Assembly: GCA_030068075.1 (NCBI GenBank)
Contig: CM057841.1
Span: forward strand, 7,573,565 to 7,637,564
Reading direction: 5' to 3'
Length of the DNA stretch: 64,000 nucleotides
Source: Paguma larvata
Lineage: Eukaryota; Chordata; Mammalia; Carnivora; Viverridae
Shown here: piece after piece, positions 34,301-42,849 of the stretch
Layout of the letters: each line of letters begins with the position of its first letter
Numbering within the stretch: the first letter of the stretch is position 1
The notes under the pieces: generated by a model
What the model was told of the DNA's origin: nothing
Database searches by the model: none
Seen by the model: only the letters and a program-made list of their open reading frames with translations
Program-made: the position numbers and the translations under genes

Positions 34301-35377
34301 TATCTTCTGCCCATTTCTCCACTGGATTATTCGTTTTCCGGGTGTGGAGTTCGGTAAGTTTTTTATAGATTTTAGATACTAGTCCTTTATCCGATATGTC
34401 ATTTGCGATTATCCTTTCCCATTCCGTTGGTTGCCTATCGGTTTTGTTGGCTGTTTCTTTTGCTGAGCAGAAGCTTTTTATCTTGATGAGGTCCCAGTGG
34501 TCATTTTTGCTTTTAATTCCCTTGCTTTTGGAGACGTGTCGAGTAAGAAATTGGTGCATCTTAGGTCAAAGAGGCTTTTTCCTGCTTTCTCCTCTAGGAT
34601 TTGGATGGTTTCCTGTCTCACATTCAGATCCTTCATCCACTTAGAGTTTATTTTTGTGAGTGGTGTAAGGAAGTGGTCTAGTTTCATTCTTTTGCATGTT
34701 GCTGTCAGTTCTCCCAGCACCATTTCTTACTTGTTTAACTCACTTCTTGCCTTCTCCCTGGATTAAAGAGTAAGCTGCAAGAGGTCGGCGCCTACAATTC
34801 CTGTAGTAATCGTAGCACCCAGCTCCGGGCCTCATGCACAGGGGGCCTCCGCAGGACACCAGGCTTGGGGGTCAGAAAGGACTTGGGCTGGATCCTGGAT
34901 TTTACCGGGGATTTTGAGAACGCTGTTTCCTTGGTTCACCCTCAGTTTTCATACCGATAAAATGAGGACAATTGTAGTATCTTCCCTATGGGGTTGTTGT
35001 GGCAAATTAGCGAGATTCACAAGCATCGAATAAAGTGCTATGTATTAAATATTTGAGGAAAGTATGAATGGAGGGCACTCAACAAAATGTCCGTGAGATG
35101 AATGGAGGAAGGAATCCAGGGCCCTCCCTCCCGGGTACTCTCTGCCTGATCCTATCCCCCGCTGTTTGGCTCTGACTCGCTTTTCTCTTCCTTCACTCAG
35201 GGTCTCCTGATTGAATCCTGGTCAGGCCACCTTCCCCCAGATGCAGCCACGCCCCCCGCAGGGAAGGAAGAAGACCTCCATTTTGCGACACTCAGCTTTC
35301 CTGAGAAGGAGCCTTGGGGCCCGCAGGAACAGGTGGCCCCTGGGGTTGAGTACTCAGAGATCAGGATTCACAAGTGA
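24895..35377 (+). CDS. CD33-related SIGLEC, seven exons, intact frame
   Basis: A sialic-acid-binding Ig-like lectin of the SIGLEC7/9/CD33 group, a type I leukocyte receptor. Exons 24895-25324, 25511-25789, 26019-26066, 26913-27161, 27971-28064, 28384-28480 and 35201-35377 all have GT/AG ends and compatible phases. They sum to 1374 nt (457 aa plus TGA). Order: signal peptide ([10 protein letters not shown]), V-set domain with the sialic-acid-contacting arginine at 122 (TYVFRVERG), C2-set domain, 16-residue linker, second C2-set domain, transmembrane segment about 344-368, and a cytoplasmic tail. Two oddities: Lys354 sits within the transmembrane segment where human SIGLEC7/9 have a neutral residue, and the proximal ITIM reads LHFATL with Phe427 instead of Tyr. 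The distal motif VEYSEI (Tyr450) is kept. By family precedent a transmembrane lysine permits DAP12 pairing, so signalling may be activating; this is inference. One-to-one orthology with a numbered human SIGLEC is not established. Confidence 0.93.
25511..25789 (+). CDS. SIGLEC exon 2: first C2-set domain
   Basis: 279 nt, phase 1 at both ends. Encodes [20 protein letters not shown], the paired cysteines of [10 protein letters not shown] and [10 protein letters not shown], and the SWTSTAV C-strand. Two N-linked glycosylation sequons (NLT) occur. Confidence 0.94.
26019..26066 (+). CDS. SIGLEC exon 3: 48-nt interdomain linker
   Basis: Exactly 48 nt, the size conserved in CD33-related SIGLECs. It encodes [15 protein letters not shown], the counterpart of [15 protein letters not shown]. 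Acceptor TGTCCCAG and donor GTAGGA. Confidence 0.92.
26067..26912 (+). other. SIGLEC intron 3
   Basis: 846 bases of apparently unique intronic sequence ending in a CT-rich tract and CTCCAG. No separate gene is seen. Confidence 0.7.
26913..27161 (+). CDS. SIGLEC exon 4: second C2-set domain
   Basis: 249 nt encoding [55 protein letters not shown] and [16 protein letters not shown]. Both domain cysteines are present and the donor is A/GTGAGT. Confidence 0.94.
27479..27670 (+). mobile_element. CAN-SINE in SIGLEC intron 4, sense
   Basis: Head TGCCTGGACGGCTCAGG with a small deletion in the following segment; tail AAAAATAAACATTAAAAAGC. Confidence 0.9.
27971..28064 (+). CDS. SIGLEC exon 5: transmembrane segment with lysine
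   Basis: 94 nt, CTGTCTGCAG acceptor and GTGAGC donor. Encodes [20 protein letters not shown] then [11 protein letters not shown]. The AAG codon (Lys354) lies where GGAGATAL of SIGLEC7/9 has threonine, a one-base change from ACG. The frame is secured by matching sequence on both sides. Confidence 0.93.
28384..28480 (+). CDS. SIGLEC exon 6: juxtamembrane cytoplasmic segment
   Basis: 97 nt between TTCTTTCAG and GTGAGT. Encodes [20 protein letters not shown] then [12 protein letters not shown], aligning with the RKKSARPAAG...DANAVRGSASQ region of human relatives. Ends in phase 0. Confidence 0.93.
28910..29140 (+). repeat. Non-autonomous DNA transposon (MER type)
   Basis: AGGCTGGCAACTTTTTCTCT, AAGGGCCAGATAGATATTTT, CCAATAAAACTTTATTTACA and CTTGTGGACCCCTGACC are the ordered blocks of a common MER element of the hAT class; the exact family name is not certain. 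Confidence 0.7.
29409..29600 (+). mobile_element. CAN-SINE, sense
   Basis: Head GGTGCCTGGGGGGCTCAGTC; the tail is short (CTTCAAAAAAGTTAAAAAA). Confidence 0.9.
29601..30336. repeat. Intronic sequence with L2/MIR-like end
   Basis: Mostly unassigned. From about 30165, AATTCATTCGGGAAAGGCGG ... GGCATTGCAGGTGCCAGGGA resembles an L2 3' region. No exon is seen. Confidence 0.35.
30337..30542 (+). mobile_element. CAN-SINE, sense
   Basis: Head GGGCACCTGGGTGGCTCAGT; the CGTCGGGCT segment is deleted (AGCCCCTGCATCTGTGCTG); A-rich tail. Confidence 0.92.
30655..31660 (-). mobile_element. LINE-1 3' fragment, antisense
   Basis: Antisense blocks GACTGGCTTATTTCACTTAG, CACATCCTCGCCAACACTTG and TTTGATTTGCATCTCTCTAA. 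It is an older copy than the 17-kb L1. A TTTG/T-rich expansion occupies 31300-31350. Confidence 0.8.
31661..32330 (+). repeat. Ancient repeat remnants
   Basis: CATTTGAGCAGAAGAAGGAC and GGAGGTCACACGG-like text resemble the family at 12820 and 41540. Edges are not definable. Confidence 0.35.
32723..32763. repeat. (TG)n microsatellite
   Basis: TG repeat with GAGTGTGAG and CGCG interruptions. Confidence 0.9.
32875..33330 (+). repeat. Ancient interspersed repeat
   Basis: CGTACAGTTCCAGAGGTCAT, GACCCCTGTGATTACACTGG, TTTTGCCATGTAAGGTAACA and GGGCATCTTTGGGGGGC are ordered blocks of a widespread old eutherian repeat; another copy starts at 51690. Confidence 0.65.
33475..34727 (-). mobile_element. LINE-1 3' fragment, antisense
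   Basis: Same subfamily as the 17-kb copy: 3' UTR at 33480-33680, then ORF2 C-terminus read on the minus strand ([40 protein letters not shown]). A TATATATATA stretch lies at 33840. Truncated at about 34727; no clear target-site duplication was found. Confidence 0.93.
34885..35065 (+). repeat. MIR element, sense
   Basis: CACCCTCAGTTTTCATACCG, ATAAAATGAGGACAATTGTA, TATGGGGTTGTTGTGGC and AATAAAGTGCTATGTATTAA give the MIR core and 3' order. Confidence 0.75.
35201..35377 (+). CDS. SIGLEC exon 7: cytoplasmic tail with altered ITIM
   Basis: Begins after TTCACTCAG, phase 0, and runs 59 codons to TGA at 35375-35377. Contains [11 protein letters not shown], where relatives have L(H/Q)Y(A)(S/T)L, so the ITIM tyrosine is Phe427 (TTT, one base from TAT). 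It also contains [11 protein letters not shown], preserving the distal tyrosine motif. The exon lies 6.7 kb from exon 6 but its frame, acceptor and family match are clear. Confidence 0.92.
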   Translation, partial: GLLIESWSGHLPPDAATPPAGKEEDLHFATLSFPEKEPWGPQEQVAPGVEYSEIRIHK

Positions 35378-36080
35378 GAGACTGCTGAGACCCAGCCCTG
35401 GCTTGAGGGGGTCAACGGGAGCTGTTTTCGTCCTTCCCTCTCTCCTCACCAACCCTAGCTGCTCGCGCACCTCTCTCCTCCCCTTCTTCCAGTCCCTCCA
35501 GCCACCAAAACCTTCTGGTCTCCCCTCTGTCCTCTTTCCCGGTGGCCGCCCAGCTGCGTCCCACCCGTGTGCCACTTCCTCCCTGAAAAAGTTATCTCGG
35601 CTTCCCCTTTTCTTGGCCTTCCTCCCAGCTCTCTCCTTCTCCTTCTCAGCCTCTGCCCCCTAAACTGGCGGTCTTCCTTGGGCTCCTGGGCAGACGTCCC
35701 TGGTCCTCCCACTCCCTACAGTCTCTGCACATGGGCTCCAGGGACCCTGGCTTCTGGTGCCGCTGGTGCTAATAACACCCCACCTGTCTCTACCCAGACC
35801 TCTGAAGCCCTCAGGGACCTTAGCTCAGAGCAAGGGTGCCCTCGCTAACTCCCCCGACCCTGTCAGGTGTCCCTCTGCGTCCATGCCTGCCTTTCCCACC
35901 AGATGGCAGCCGCTGCGGGCCGGCACTGGGGCTGCCTCGGGGCCCCGGGGAGGCGCCAGCAAATGTTGGCTGGGACGATCTTTTTCACTCCTCGGCTCAA
36001 AACTCTCTGGCTTCTGGCTCCAAACCGAAACCCTGTTCCCTCGCAGCCCTCCCTCCCCCCGTGACCCTGCCTGGGTCTGC
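35378..36080. other. SIGLEC 3' UTR side and downstream sequence
   Basis: C/T-rich sequence after the stop codon. No convincing AATAAA within the first few hundred bases, so the transcript end is not placed. Confidence 0.4.
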
Positions 36081-36084
36081 GAGC

Positions 36085-36240
36085 GCCGTTCCGCAGCCAA
36101 CAATGCTCTTCCCTCACGTCTGCAGAGCTCGCGGCCTCACCTTGGATAGGTCTTGGCTCAGAGGCCACCTTCTCCTTGAGGCCTTTCTACCCACCTCACT
36201 GTTTCGTGTGGGTCTCAGCCTACCGATAACCGGGGTTCTC
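36085..36240 (-). repeat. L2-like repeat, antisense
   Basis: AACAATGCTCTTCCCTCACG, TCTTGGCTCAGAGGCCACCT and TTGAGGCCTTTCTACCCACC follow the antisense L2 order. Confidence 0.6.
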
Positions 36241-36470
36241 ATGACCTCAAGACGCCCTCGACAGTAACCACCAGGAAACTTAAAAAAAAAAAAAGGTTTC
36301 TTACAGGCTCTGGAAATGGAAATCACATTGCACGCCAGGGGCCACACGGCGAGGTCACGGTGAAGGGTGGGTGTGCAGGTCCCTGGGTTTGTTTTTATTG
36401 GGGCAGAGGGATAGTGCCTAGGGTTTCATGGGCTCACTCTTCATGAATTTAAAACATAAGTGGGGGAGGC

Positions 36471-36660
36471 GGCGCCTGGGTGGCTCAGCCACTTAAGCCG
36501 GACTTCGGCTCAGGTCATGATCTCCTGGTTCACGATCCCCGCATCAGGCTCGCTGCGGTCAGCCTGGCGCCGGCTTCCACCCTCTGTCCCCCCTCTATGC
36601 CCCTCCCCAGCTCGTGCTCTCTGTCTCAAATATAAACATTTTTTTTAATAAAAATAAAAA
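36471..36660 (+). mobile_element. CAN-SINE, sense
   Basis: Head GGCGCCTGGGTGGCTCAGCC; internal deletions shorten the promoter and TC-rich parts. Confidence 0.9.
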
Positions 36661-36892
36661 TAAGACATAGGAGTGGGGAATTTAAAGTTGGAAAGAGGAA
36701 GAACAAGCTGCTGGTGATTTCTGGAAAACAGCTAAGATCTCTAAAACAAAGGTGCCTGCAGCGGGTGGGGGGAGGCGGCCTGGCTTTTTTATCTAGTTGT
36801 GTGGCTGCAAATCTGTTTACTGAGATAGTCATCTTTGAAGTGGAAGCCCTGGCAAGCAAAGCCGAAGTCAGGCACTTGCAAAAAAGAGAAAA

Positions 36893-37050
36893 TCAGGGGC
36901 CCCCAGGTGGCTCAGTCAGGATCTCACAGCGAGTTCCAGCCCCTCCTTGGGCTCTGTGCTGACAGCTGAGAGCCCGGAGCCTGCTTCAGACTGTCTCTCT
37001 CTGACCTTCCCCTGCTCGCTCTCTCAAGAATAAACATTAAAAAAAATTTC
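36893..37050 (+). mobile_element. CAN-SINE with internal deletion, sense
   Basis: GGGGCCCCCAGGTGGCTCAG then directly GATCTCACAGCGAGTTCCAG: about 40 bases including the TCGGCTCAGGTCATG part are missing. Confidence 0.88.
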
Positions 37051-37189
37051 TTTTTAATTTACGAGAAAGAGAAAACCCACCTGTCGGGGCGTACACTACA
37101 CCTGCTTCAATGCGGGCGCGTTTCCACCCCCTGATTTATTACCATCTGACACACTATACATTCAACTTAATCTCCTCCTTTCTCTTTTT

Positions 37190-37262
37190 GGCCCCTCCCA
37201 TTAGGGCAGGTATTCATGTGTTCACAGCTGTCACAAATGAGGTGCTCAATAAATATTTGCAG
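37190..37262 (+). repeat. L2/MIR-type 3' end
   Basis: AGGTGCTCAATAAATATTTG followed by AGAATGAATG is the typical 3' end of an ancient non-LTR element. Confidence 0.5.
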
Positions 37263-38154
37263 AATGAATGAGTCGTGTACATACAGGTCTTGAGGGCGAA
37301 GAAGGTTTCCAATGGGGACTTAATAGTTCTGCCAGGCTTAGACCTGGGGGTCCCGGGAGGAGGAGCAGGGCTCCCGAGTGGGCAGCGGACCTGATGCCCA
37401 GGCGTGGACACAGTGACCTCTTGTGGCCAAGGCTAGAACAGCATCTTCCCAGTTCCCGTGTGGGGCCCGCGTGTCAAAGGTGACGTGAACGGTGGTTGAA
37501 TCTGAATGGAGATGGGCTAGAACAGACACTCTACATTTCCAAAGCTTAGTACAAAAAACAAGCCTGTAAAATATCTCATAGGTTTAAAAATAATGACTAC
37601 ATGTTAATATGGTAATATTTTGGATGTTTAGATCAAATATATTTATTTGGGTCAAGTAAAATATATTATCGAAAGATCACCTGTTCCCCCTCCTTTAAAA
37701 AATACGGCTGCTAGAAAACTGAAAATTACACATTTGACTCACACTGTATTCCTAAAGGAGAGCGCTGAACCACGGGCGAAATCTAACCACCCTCCCCTCC
37801 CCCTGGTTCGAGGGACGAACTCCCGCTAGGTGACCGCACAGCCGACGAGCTCGAGCTGGGGATGAAATCAGAAGGTGTAGTGTCGGCACCACTCGCAGCG
37901 CTCAAAGAGAAACGTCGTGGTTACTGTACATGAGAGTCCGTCAAGCGAAGTGGTTTTGCTTATCGAGCGACAGGCAAACATGACACATAGTAGGACTCTC
38001 CGGGGCATGCCCGGAACCTGGCAGAGTGCGAGGGAAGCGGAGCCCTAATTCCGACCGGCTCTGAAACGGAAAGTCCTTCAGTTCTCAGAGACACAAGCGT
38101 CCCAGCCCTCCAGCTCTTCTCCAGCCCCCTGCGCCCCCTCCTTCGGACCAGGAA

Positions 38155-38640
38155 TCCAGGCTCCCAGCCCCTCCTCCTCAGACCAGGAGTCTTGGCCCCC
38201 AGCCCCTCCTCCCTCAGATCCCTGAGTTCCCGCCCCAGCCCCTCCTCCCTCAGACCCAGATGTCCCGGCCCCCAGCCCCTCCTCCCTCGGACCCAGGTTC
38301 TTGGCCCCCAGCCCCTCCTCCCTCAGATCCCGGAGTTCCCGCCCCAGCCCCTCCTCCCTCGGACCCAGAAGTCCTGGCCCCCGGCCCCTCCTCCCTCGGA
38401 CCCAGAAGTCCTGGCCCCCGGCCCCTCCTCCCTCGGACCCAGAAGTCCTGGCCCCCGGCCCCTCCTCCCTCGGACCCAGAAGTCCTGGCCCCCGGCCCCT
38501 CCTCCCTCGGACCCAGAAGTCCTGGCCCCCAGCCCCTCCTCCCTCAGATCCCGGAGTTCCCGCCCCAGCCCCTCCTACCTCGGACCCAGAAGTCCTGGCC
38601 CCCCAGCCCCTCCTCCCTCGGACCCAGATGTCCCGGCCCC
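38155..38640. repeat. GC-rich 37-bp minisatellite, copy B (MSR1-like)
   Basis: About 13 units. Those between 38345 and 38530 are almost perfect 37-mers containing GACCCAGAAGTCCTGGCCCC, so recent homogenisation or expansion is likely here. Same position relative to the CTU1 stop codon as in copy A. Confidence 0.93.
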
Positions 38641-38722
38641 AGCTTCTGCGGGGTCGCCCGGAACCGGTCCCGTCCGCCGCCTCCCAGCCTCGCACCGAAG
38701 CCCTGGCGGAGGTCACTCGGGT

Positions 38723-39315
38723 TTATCCGCAGCGCTCCTCGCAGGCGGCCCCGCACTCCCCGGCGGCGCAGCCCGGCGCAGGGGCGGGGTCGCCGGGCGG
38801 CGGGGGCGGCGGCCGCTCCGGCTCCCGCGGCCCCGACGGCCCCTCCTCGTCGCGCGCCCCGCCGCCCTCGCCGATGGCCCGGCGGGGCCGGCCGCGCCGC
38901 AGGCCGTCCAGGAGCGCGCAGGCCTGGCAGAGCGCGCGGCTGGCCAGCGCCCCGCAGCGGGAGCAGGCGCCGGGGGGCGGGGGCCGCGCGGCCGGGGCCA
39001 AGGCCAGGCGCTCGGCCGAGTGCACCAGGTCCAGCGCCGCCGACGGCCGCGCCGCCTCCAGGAGCTTGAGCAGGTGGCGCGCGTGGCCGCGGAAGGCCTC
39101 GGGCGCGTAGACGCACTCCTCCGAGAAGTAGTCGAGGCGGCGGAAGTGCGCGTACAGCACCACCTCCTTCTGCGAGGCCAGCTGCAGGGGCCGGCAGCGC
39201 GGCAGCGCGCCCCCCTCGCCCCGCGAGCCCAGGCCCCCGCCCCGGGCCAGCCGCCCCGCGTCGCCGCGCAGGAAGTTCATGAGCACGGTCTCCGCCATGT
39301 CGTCGGCGTTGTGGC
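38723..39315 (-). CDS. CTU1: CTU1 copy B, last coding exon
   Basis: Acceptor CAG then GCCACAACGCC; encodes [18 protein letters not shown] through the C-terminal zinc motif and the proline-rich tail ([17 protein letters not shown]) to TAA at 38725-38723. Confidence 0.94.
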
Positions 39316-41314
39316 CTGGGGGACAGAGACGGGGAGCTGGTGAGGGGGGGACGCCGCCGTGGGGCAGCCGGGACCCAGACAGGCGGGGAGGCGCCCTGGA
39401 GAGGGGCACAGAGTGGGCGACCCGGGCCGGAGACCCCACCCCACCCCCAGACACTGCGGGGCGGCCAGGACCCGGAGAGAGATGGGGGGAGGGGCGTGGA
39501 GAACGGCAGGGAGGGCCAGACGGGGCCCTGGAGACCCCTGGGCACCATGCGACAGCCAGGTGAGGGTGGGAGGTGGACCCGGTGAGAAAGGAGAGGGGGA
39601 CACGCACGGGCTTCCGGGAGGCAACCCGGGGTGCCCTCGTTTGCCACCCACTTGTCGCCACCCGGGCCCTGTGCTGCTTGCTTTTTCAGGAAGGTAGTAA
39701 AAGGGCTTTATGCTACAAATGTCATTTCGGTCTCGGTAAGAGTGTACGTCACGCCGCACAGGAGAAGTCAAAGTGGCACTTAACAGTCCGTGGAGATTCT
39801 CAAATGCGCCGCTGCCCAGCGCCTGGGACTGCCGGTCACCGCGCGCAGGAACACCCGCGGGGACTCGAGTGAGGGTTTCCCCAACAGTCGCCATAAATGT
39901 CGGCTAAACGTCTGCTTATTCTGCATCTTGTCCCCTGACACTCGAGTCTGTGTGGTCTGATGGTAAAACACTGGTCTTCTTGGGGCTTCTCGAACTGGCC
40001 CTACTTCCCCTCCCCAGGGCCTCAGCATAAGCGGTTTCCTCTGCTCGGAACCCCAACAACGGGGCCCCCCCTTCGGTGGTTACTCAGGCAGCTTTCAGGT
40101 CAGGCTCACTCAGGAACCACTTCCTGAGCGCCACGCTTCTCCCGTCACTGGGTCCTCCCGTTACAAACTGGCCAAGTCTGGGTGGTATTTCCTTCGCGGC
40201 CCTGCTCCGGGGCCGAGGCCGTCCTGTGCCGCATGCCCACGGCAGACGTTTCCGTAACGTCCGCTGGTTTCCAGTCTCTGGCCTAAGGCCTCACACATAA
40301 CTCACCTAATTCCCAACAACCCTAGGACCTCGATGTTAATAACCCCGTTTCCTAGATGAGGTAGCCCAGGTTAGGTACTGCTCTGGGCCACATGGCTTGT
40401 ATCTGGGACACAGGACTTGGTCACCGATCACGTGCTGAAGCAATGACTGGGGGAGAAGGAGTTCGCAGAGAAAGAGGCCCACAGAGAAAGGGAGTTTAAA
40501 GAGTTGCGCTTCAGACTAGAGACGACTTCGGATGGGTGGGACCACTCGCCTCCTTTTGTGAAGGGAGACGGAGAATGCCACTTAGAACCCTGCAGGGAAG
40601 CCGGCCCCGGGAGAGCACCTCCACCCCGCCGCTGCCAATGTGACTCAGGCTCCCCCGGCCCAGCCCAGGCGCACGCACAGGCTCTGCGCGTGCACCTGCG
40701 GCGGGCGTGCACACCCCCTTCTCGCGGAGACCCTCCGCTTCGGGCACGGGCCCCGCCCCCTCTCAGTGCCCGCCCCGCGCCCCTGGGCTGCGGCGCCCGC
40801 GCTCACCCGTCACGATGTGCGTGGCTCCCACGAGGCGCGCCCCTTCCTCCAGCGCGCGGCGCCGCAGCACCCCGCAGAAGGTGCAGCAGGCGCGGCTGCG
40901 GCCGGAGCCGGCCGTGCTGCGGGCCACGGCGTCCATCGTCCAGCCCCCGAAGAGGTCGGCGTAGGCCACCACGGTGAGCGGGAGGTCCCAGCGCGCCGCC
41001 TGGCGCCGCACGGCCGCCAGCGCCGCGTCCCGGTAGCCGCCGATGCCCTCGTCCACGGCCACCAGGCGCAGCGAGACGCCCAGGCGCGGCGCTAGTTCGC
41101 GCAGCACGTGCGCCAGCACCGTGGAGTCCTTGCCGCCCGAGGCGCCCACGGCCACCACGGCGCCGGGCGGCAGCAGGCGGCCCGCCAGCACCGTGTGCAG
41201 CACCTCGGCCTCGAAGGCGGTGCAGAAGCAGGCGCCGCACAGCGCTCGGCCGGAGCGCGGGCGGCGGAGGGCGGCGCGCGCCGCGTGGCAGGAGGCGCAC
41301 TGCGGGGCGGGCAT
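38723..41314 (-). CDS. CTU1: CTU1, cytosolic tRNA 2-thiolation protein 1, copy B
   Basis: Second complete CTU1 gene: exons 41314-40807 (508 nt) and 39315-38723 (593 nt), phase 1 junction, 366 aa, TAA stop. All motifs of the thiolase are present: zinc cysteine pairs at both ends, PP-loop SGGKDST (59-65), CTFC (144-147) and HNADDMAET (171-179). Residue 177 is Ala, as I recall for the human protein, making this the more conserved copy. About 1.5 kb upstream lies a CpG-rich region with a ZNF143-type motif that could supply the promoter and a non-coding first exon; copy A has no equivalent. If only one copy is expressed, this is the better candidate. Confidence 0.94.
39316..40806 (-). other. CTU1 copy B intron between coding exons
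   Basis: Nearly identical to the copy A intron, including the antisense MIR core at about 40300-40418. Small indels distinguish the copies, for example GAGACAAGAGG in A against GAGAAAGAGG in B. Confidence 0.85.
40807..41314 (-). CDS. CTU1: CTU1 copy B, first coding exon
   Basis: ATG at 41314-41312 to the GTGAGC donor at 40806. I see no base difference from copy A across 508 nt. Just upstream in the 5' UTR side the copies differ at a few positions (GAGTTGACTTCCCTGGACAG here). Confidence 0.94.
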
Positions 41315-41524
41315 CGCGGGTTGCGGGCGGGCGGGCGAGCAGTCGGGGAGGAGTTGACTTCCCTGGACAGGGCGAGAGGGGAGGCAGGTTACGTGCGGAT
41401 TCCGGATTGCGGGGTCGATGCCTCCGCGGAGCCCGTCTGGATAGCGCCCAGAGTGCATACACCCATTGCCTGGAACGCTCTCCCAGCACTTGTGCAGGCT
41501 TGCCACCTTCCAGTCTCAGGGTAA

Positions 41525-42365
41525 GTTTTCATCATTCATTCCTTCATTCAACATGTATTCATTAATTGCCTCCCACCTACCCAACATGCGTTAGGCACTG
41601 GAACAGCAATGAACAAACAGGAAAGGTTGTAAGCACTTAGTTCTAGAGGAGGAGCCAACCCATGATAGTAAAATAACCAAGACACTTTACACATATAAGG
41701 AGTAAATGAGGGAATATCCTCTGAGCTGTGGCCAGAAGGATGAGGAGTCAGGCAATTAGATCAGGGTGGGAAGAATGTTCCAGATAGTTAATAGCAAAGC
41801 AAAGGACCTGAAGGGCAGGGCCTGTATTCAGGTGTTTGGAAAATGAGTTACAGCTGAGGACGGGAGAGGCTCCGGGACTTGGAGGTTGGCCGGGTGAGAA
41901 GGCTGGATTTTATTCGGAATGAGCTGAGAACCACTGGATGGTTGAAAGCTGTGCAGTGACAGGGTCTGATTTCTATTTTAACAGGATGCCTCCGGCCGCT
42001 GCGTGGGAAGAGAGAGTGGAGAGTGGTGAGGGCAGACACGGGCAGACCAGTGAGGAGGCTCCTCCTGCAAGGGTCCCGATGAGCAACAATGTGGCTCAGG
42101 GTGAGTCGAGGCAGTGGGAGCGGAGAGAAGCCGTCAGATTCTGGATCTCTTCTGGAAATAGAGCAGGTTGGACTCACACGAGACTTGAATGAGGCAGTAG
42201 GTGAAAGAAACAGAAGGCTGACGACTTCAGGGTTCTGCCTTCAGCACTTGCAAGGATAGTGGGACCATTTCATGGGGAGGAAGTGGGGAGGAGGGAAGAA
42301 TACAGAAATATTGTGAGAGGCATGGGTTTAGACCAGAGAATCTGTAATTCTGTTTGGGAATGGTA
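41525..42365 (+). repeat. Ancient mammalian repeat, long sense copy
   Basis: Starts TCATTCATTCCTTCATTCAA and runs through TAGGCACTGGAACAGCAATG, AAAGGACCTGAAGGGCAGGG, GGCTGGATTTTATTCGGAAT and GAGTGGTGAGGGCAGAC. This is the same old element seen broken at 12820, here with more of its length. Confidence 0.6.
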
Positions 42366-42849
42366 AGTTTCAGGTCTTTTGTTTGCTCTGGAAGTCTTTG
42401 CTGAAACCTGACCTGGGTCTGGCGCCTCTTCTGGGCTCCCATGGCCGCCCGACTCCCTCCTCCCCACCCCACCCCCACCCCCCAGCTCTGATCACTCTAG
42501 GTTGTAACCAGGGCAGAGGAGGCTGCGTTCGAAACGCTCTCAGATTGAGGTGTGAAAGCGAGAAGTCAGAACCTAGACAGGGTCCAAAGCGGGTCAGCAG
42601 GGACACCGGCTGCTTAGGGCACTCTGGCCAGGAGGGTCGCCGGGCACAGGCGTTGGAGGATCACGTAGAGCAGTGCCATCTCTCCAGGGATGCCTACCGG
42701 AATGCGTGGGAGAGTAAGATGGAGACCCTCAACTCCTACATGGCAGCACGACAAAGGGCCGGGATCGGCCTGCTGAGGAAGGGGACACTCACGTGAGTAG
42801 CACCCGCGCTGGAAAGTCCGGGCACCGAGAAAACGCGGAACTGCGTGAA
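42366..42849. other. Sequence left of the CpG-rich promoter
   Basis: An open plus-strand stretch at 42620-42797 ends CACTCAC/GTGAGT, a good donor on this strand; the same bases also read GTGAGT on the minus strand. Whether either is used as an exon edge cannot be decided here. Confidence 0.35.

Larger units (their letters stand above)
28481..35200 (+). other. SIGLEC intron 6, 6.7 kb, repeat-filled
   Basis: GTGAGT at 28481 and TTCACTCAG at 35192-35200 bound a 6,720-base intron holding a DNA-transposon fossil, two L1 3' fragments, two SINEs, a TG microsatellite and older repeats. The repeats account for much of its length. Confidence 0.88.
37876..41423. other. Duplicated block, copy B (minisatellite + CTU1)
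   Basis: Counterpart of 6980-11227 in the same orientation. Its left flank (37876-38110) keeps many CG dinucleotides where copy A has CA or TG (for example AACGTCGTGG against CACCATGG). This indicates CpG decay on the copy A side. The CTU1 part matches copy A almost base for base, and the match ends at 41423. Confidence 0.9.

Noticed and set aside
38192..39343. 383-codon plus-strand frame in copy B
   Set aside because: Minisatellite plus the antisense of the CTU1 last exon; no independent support.
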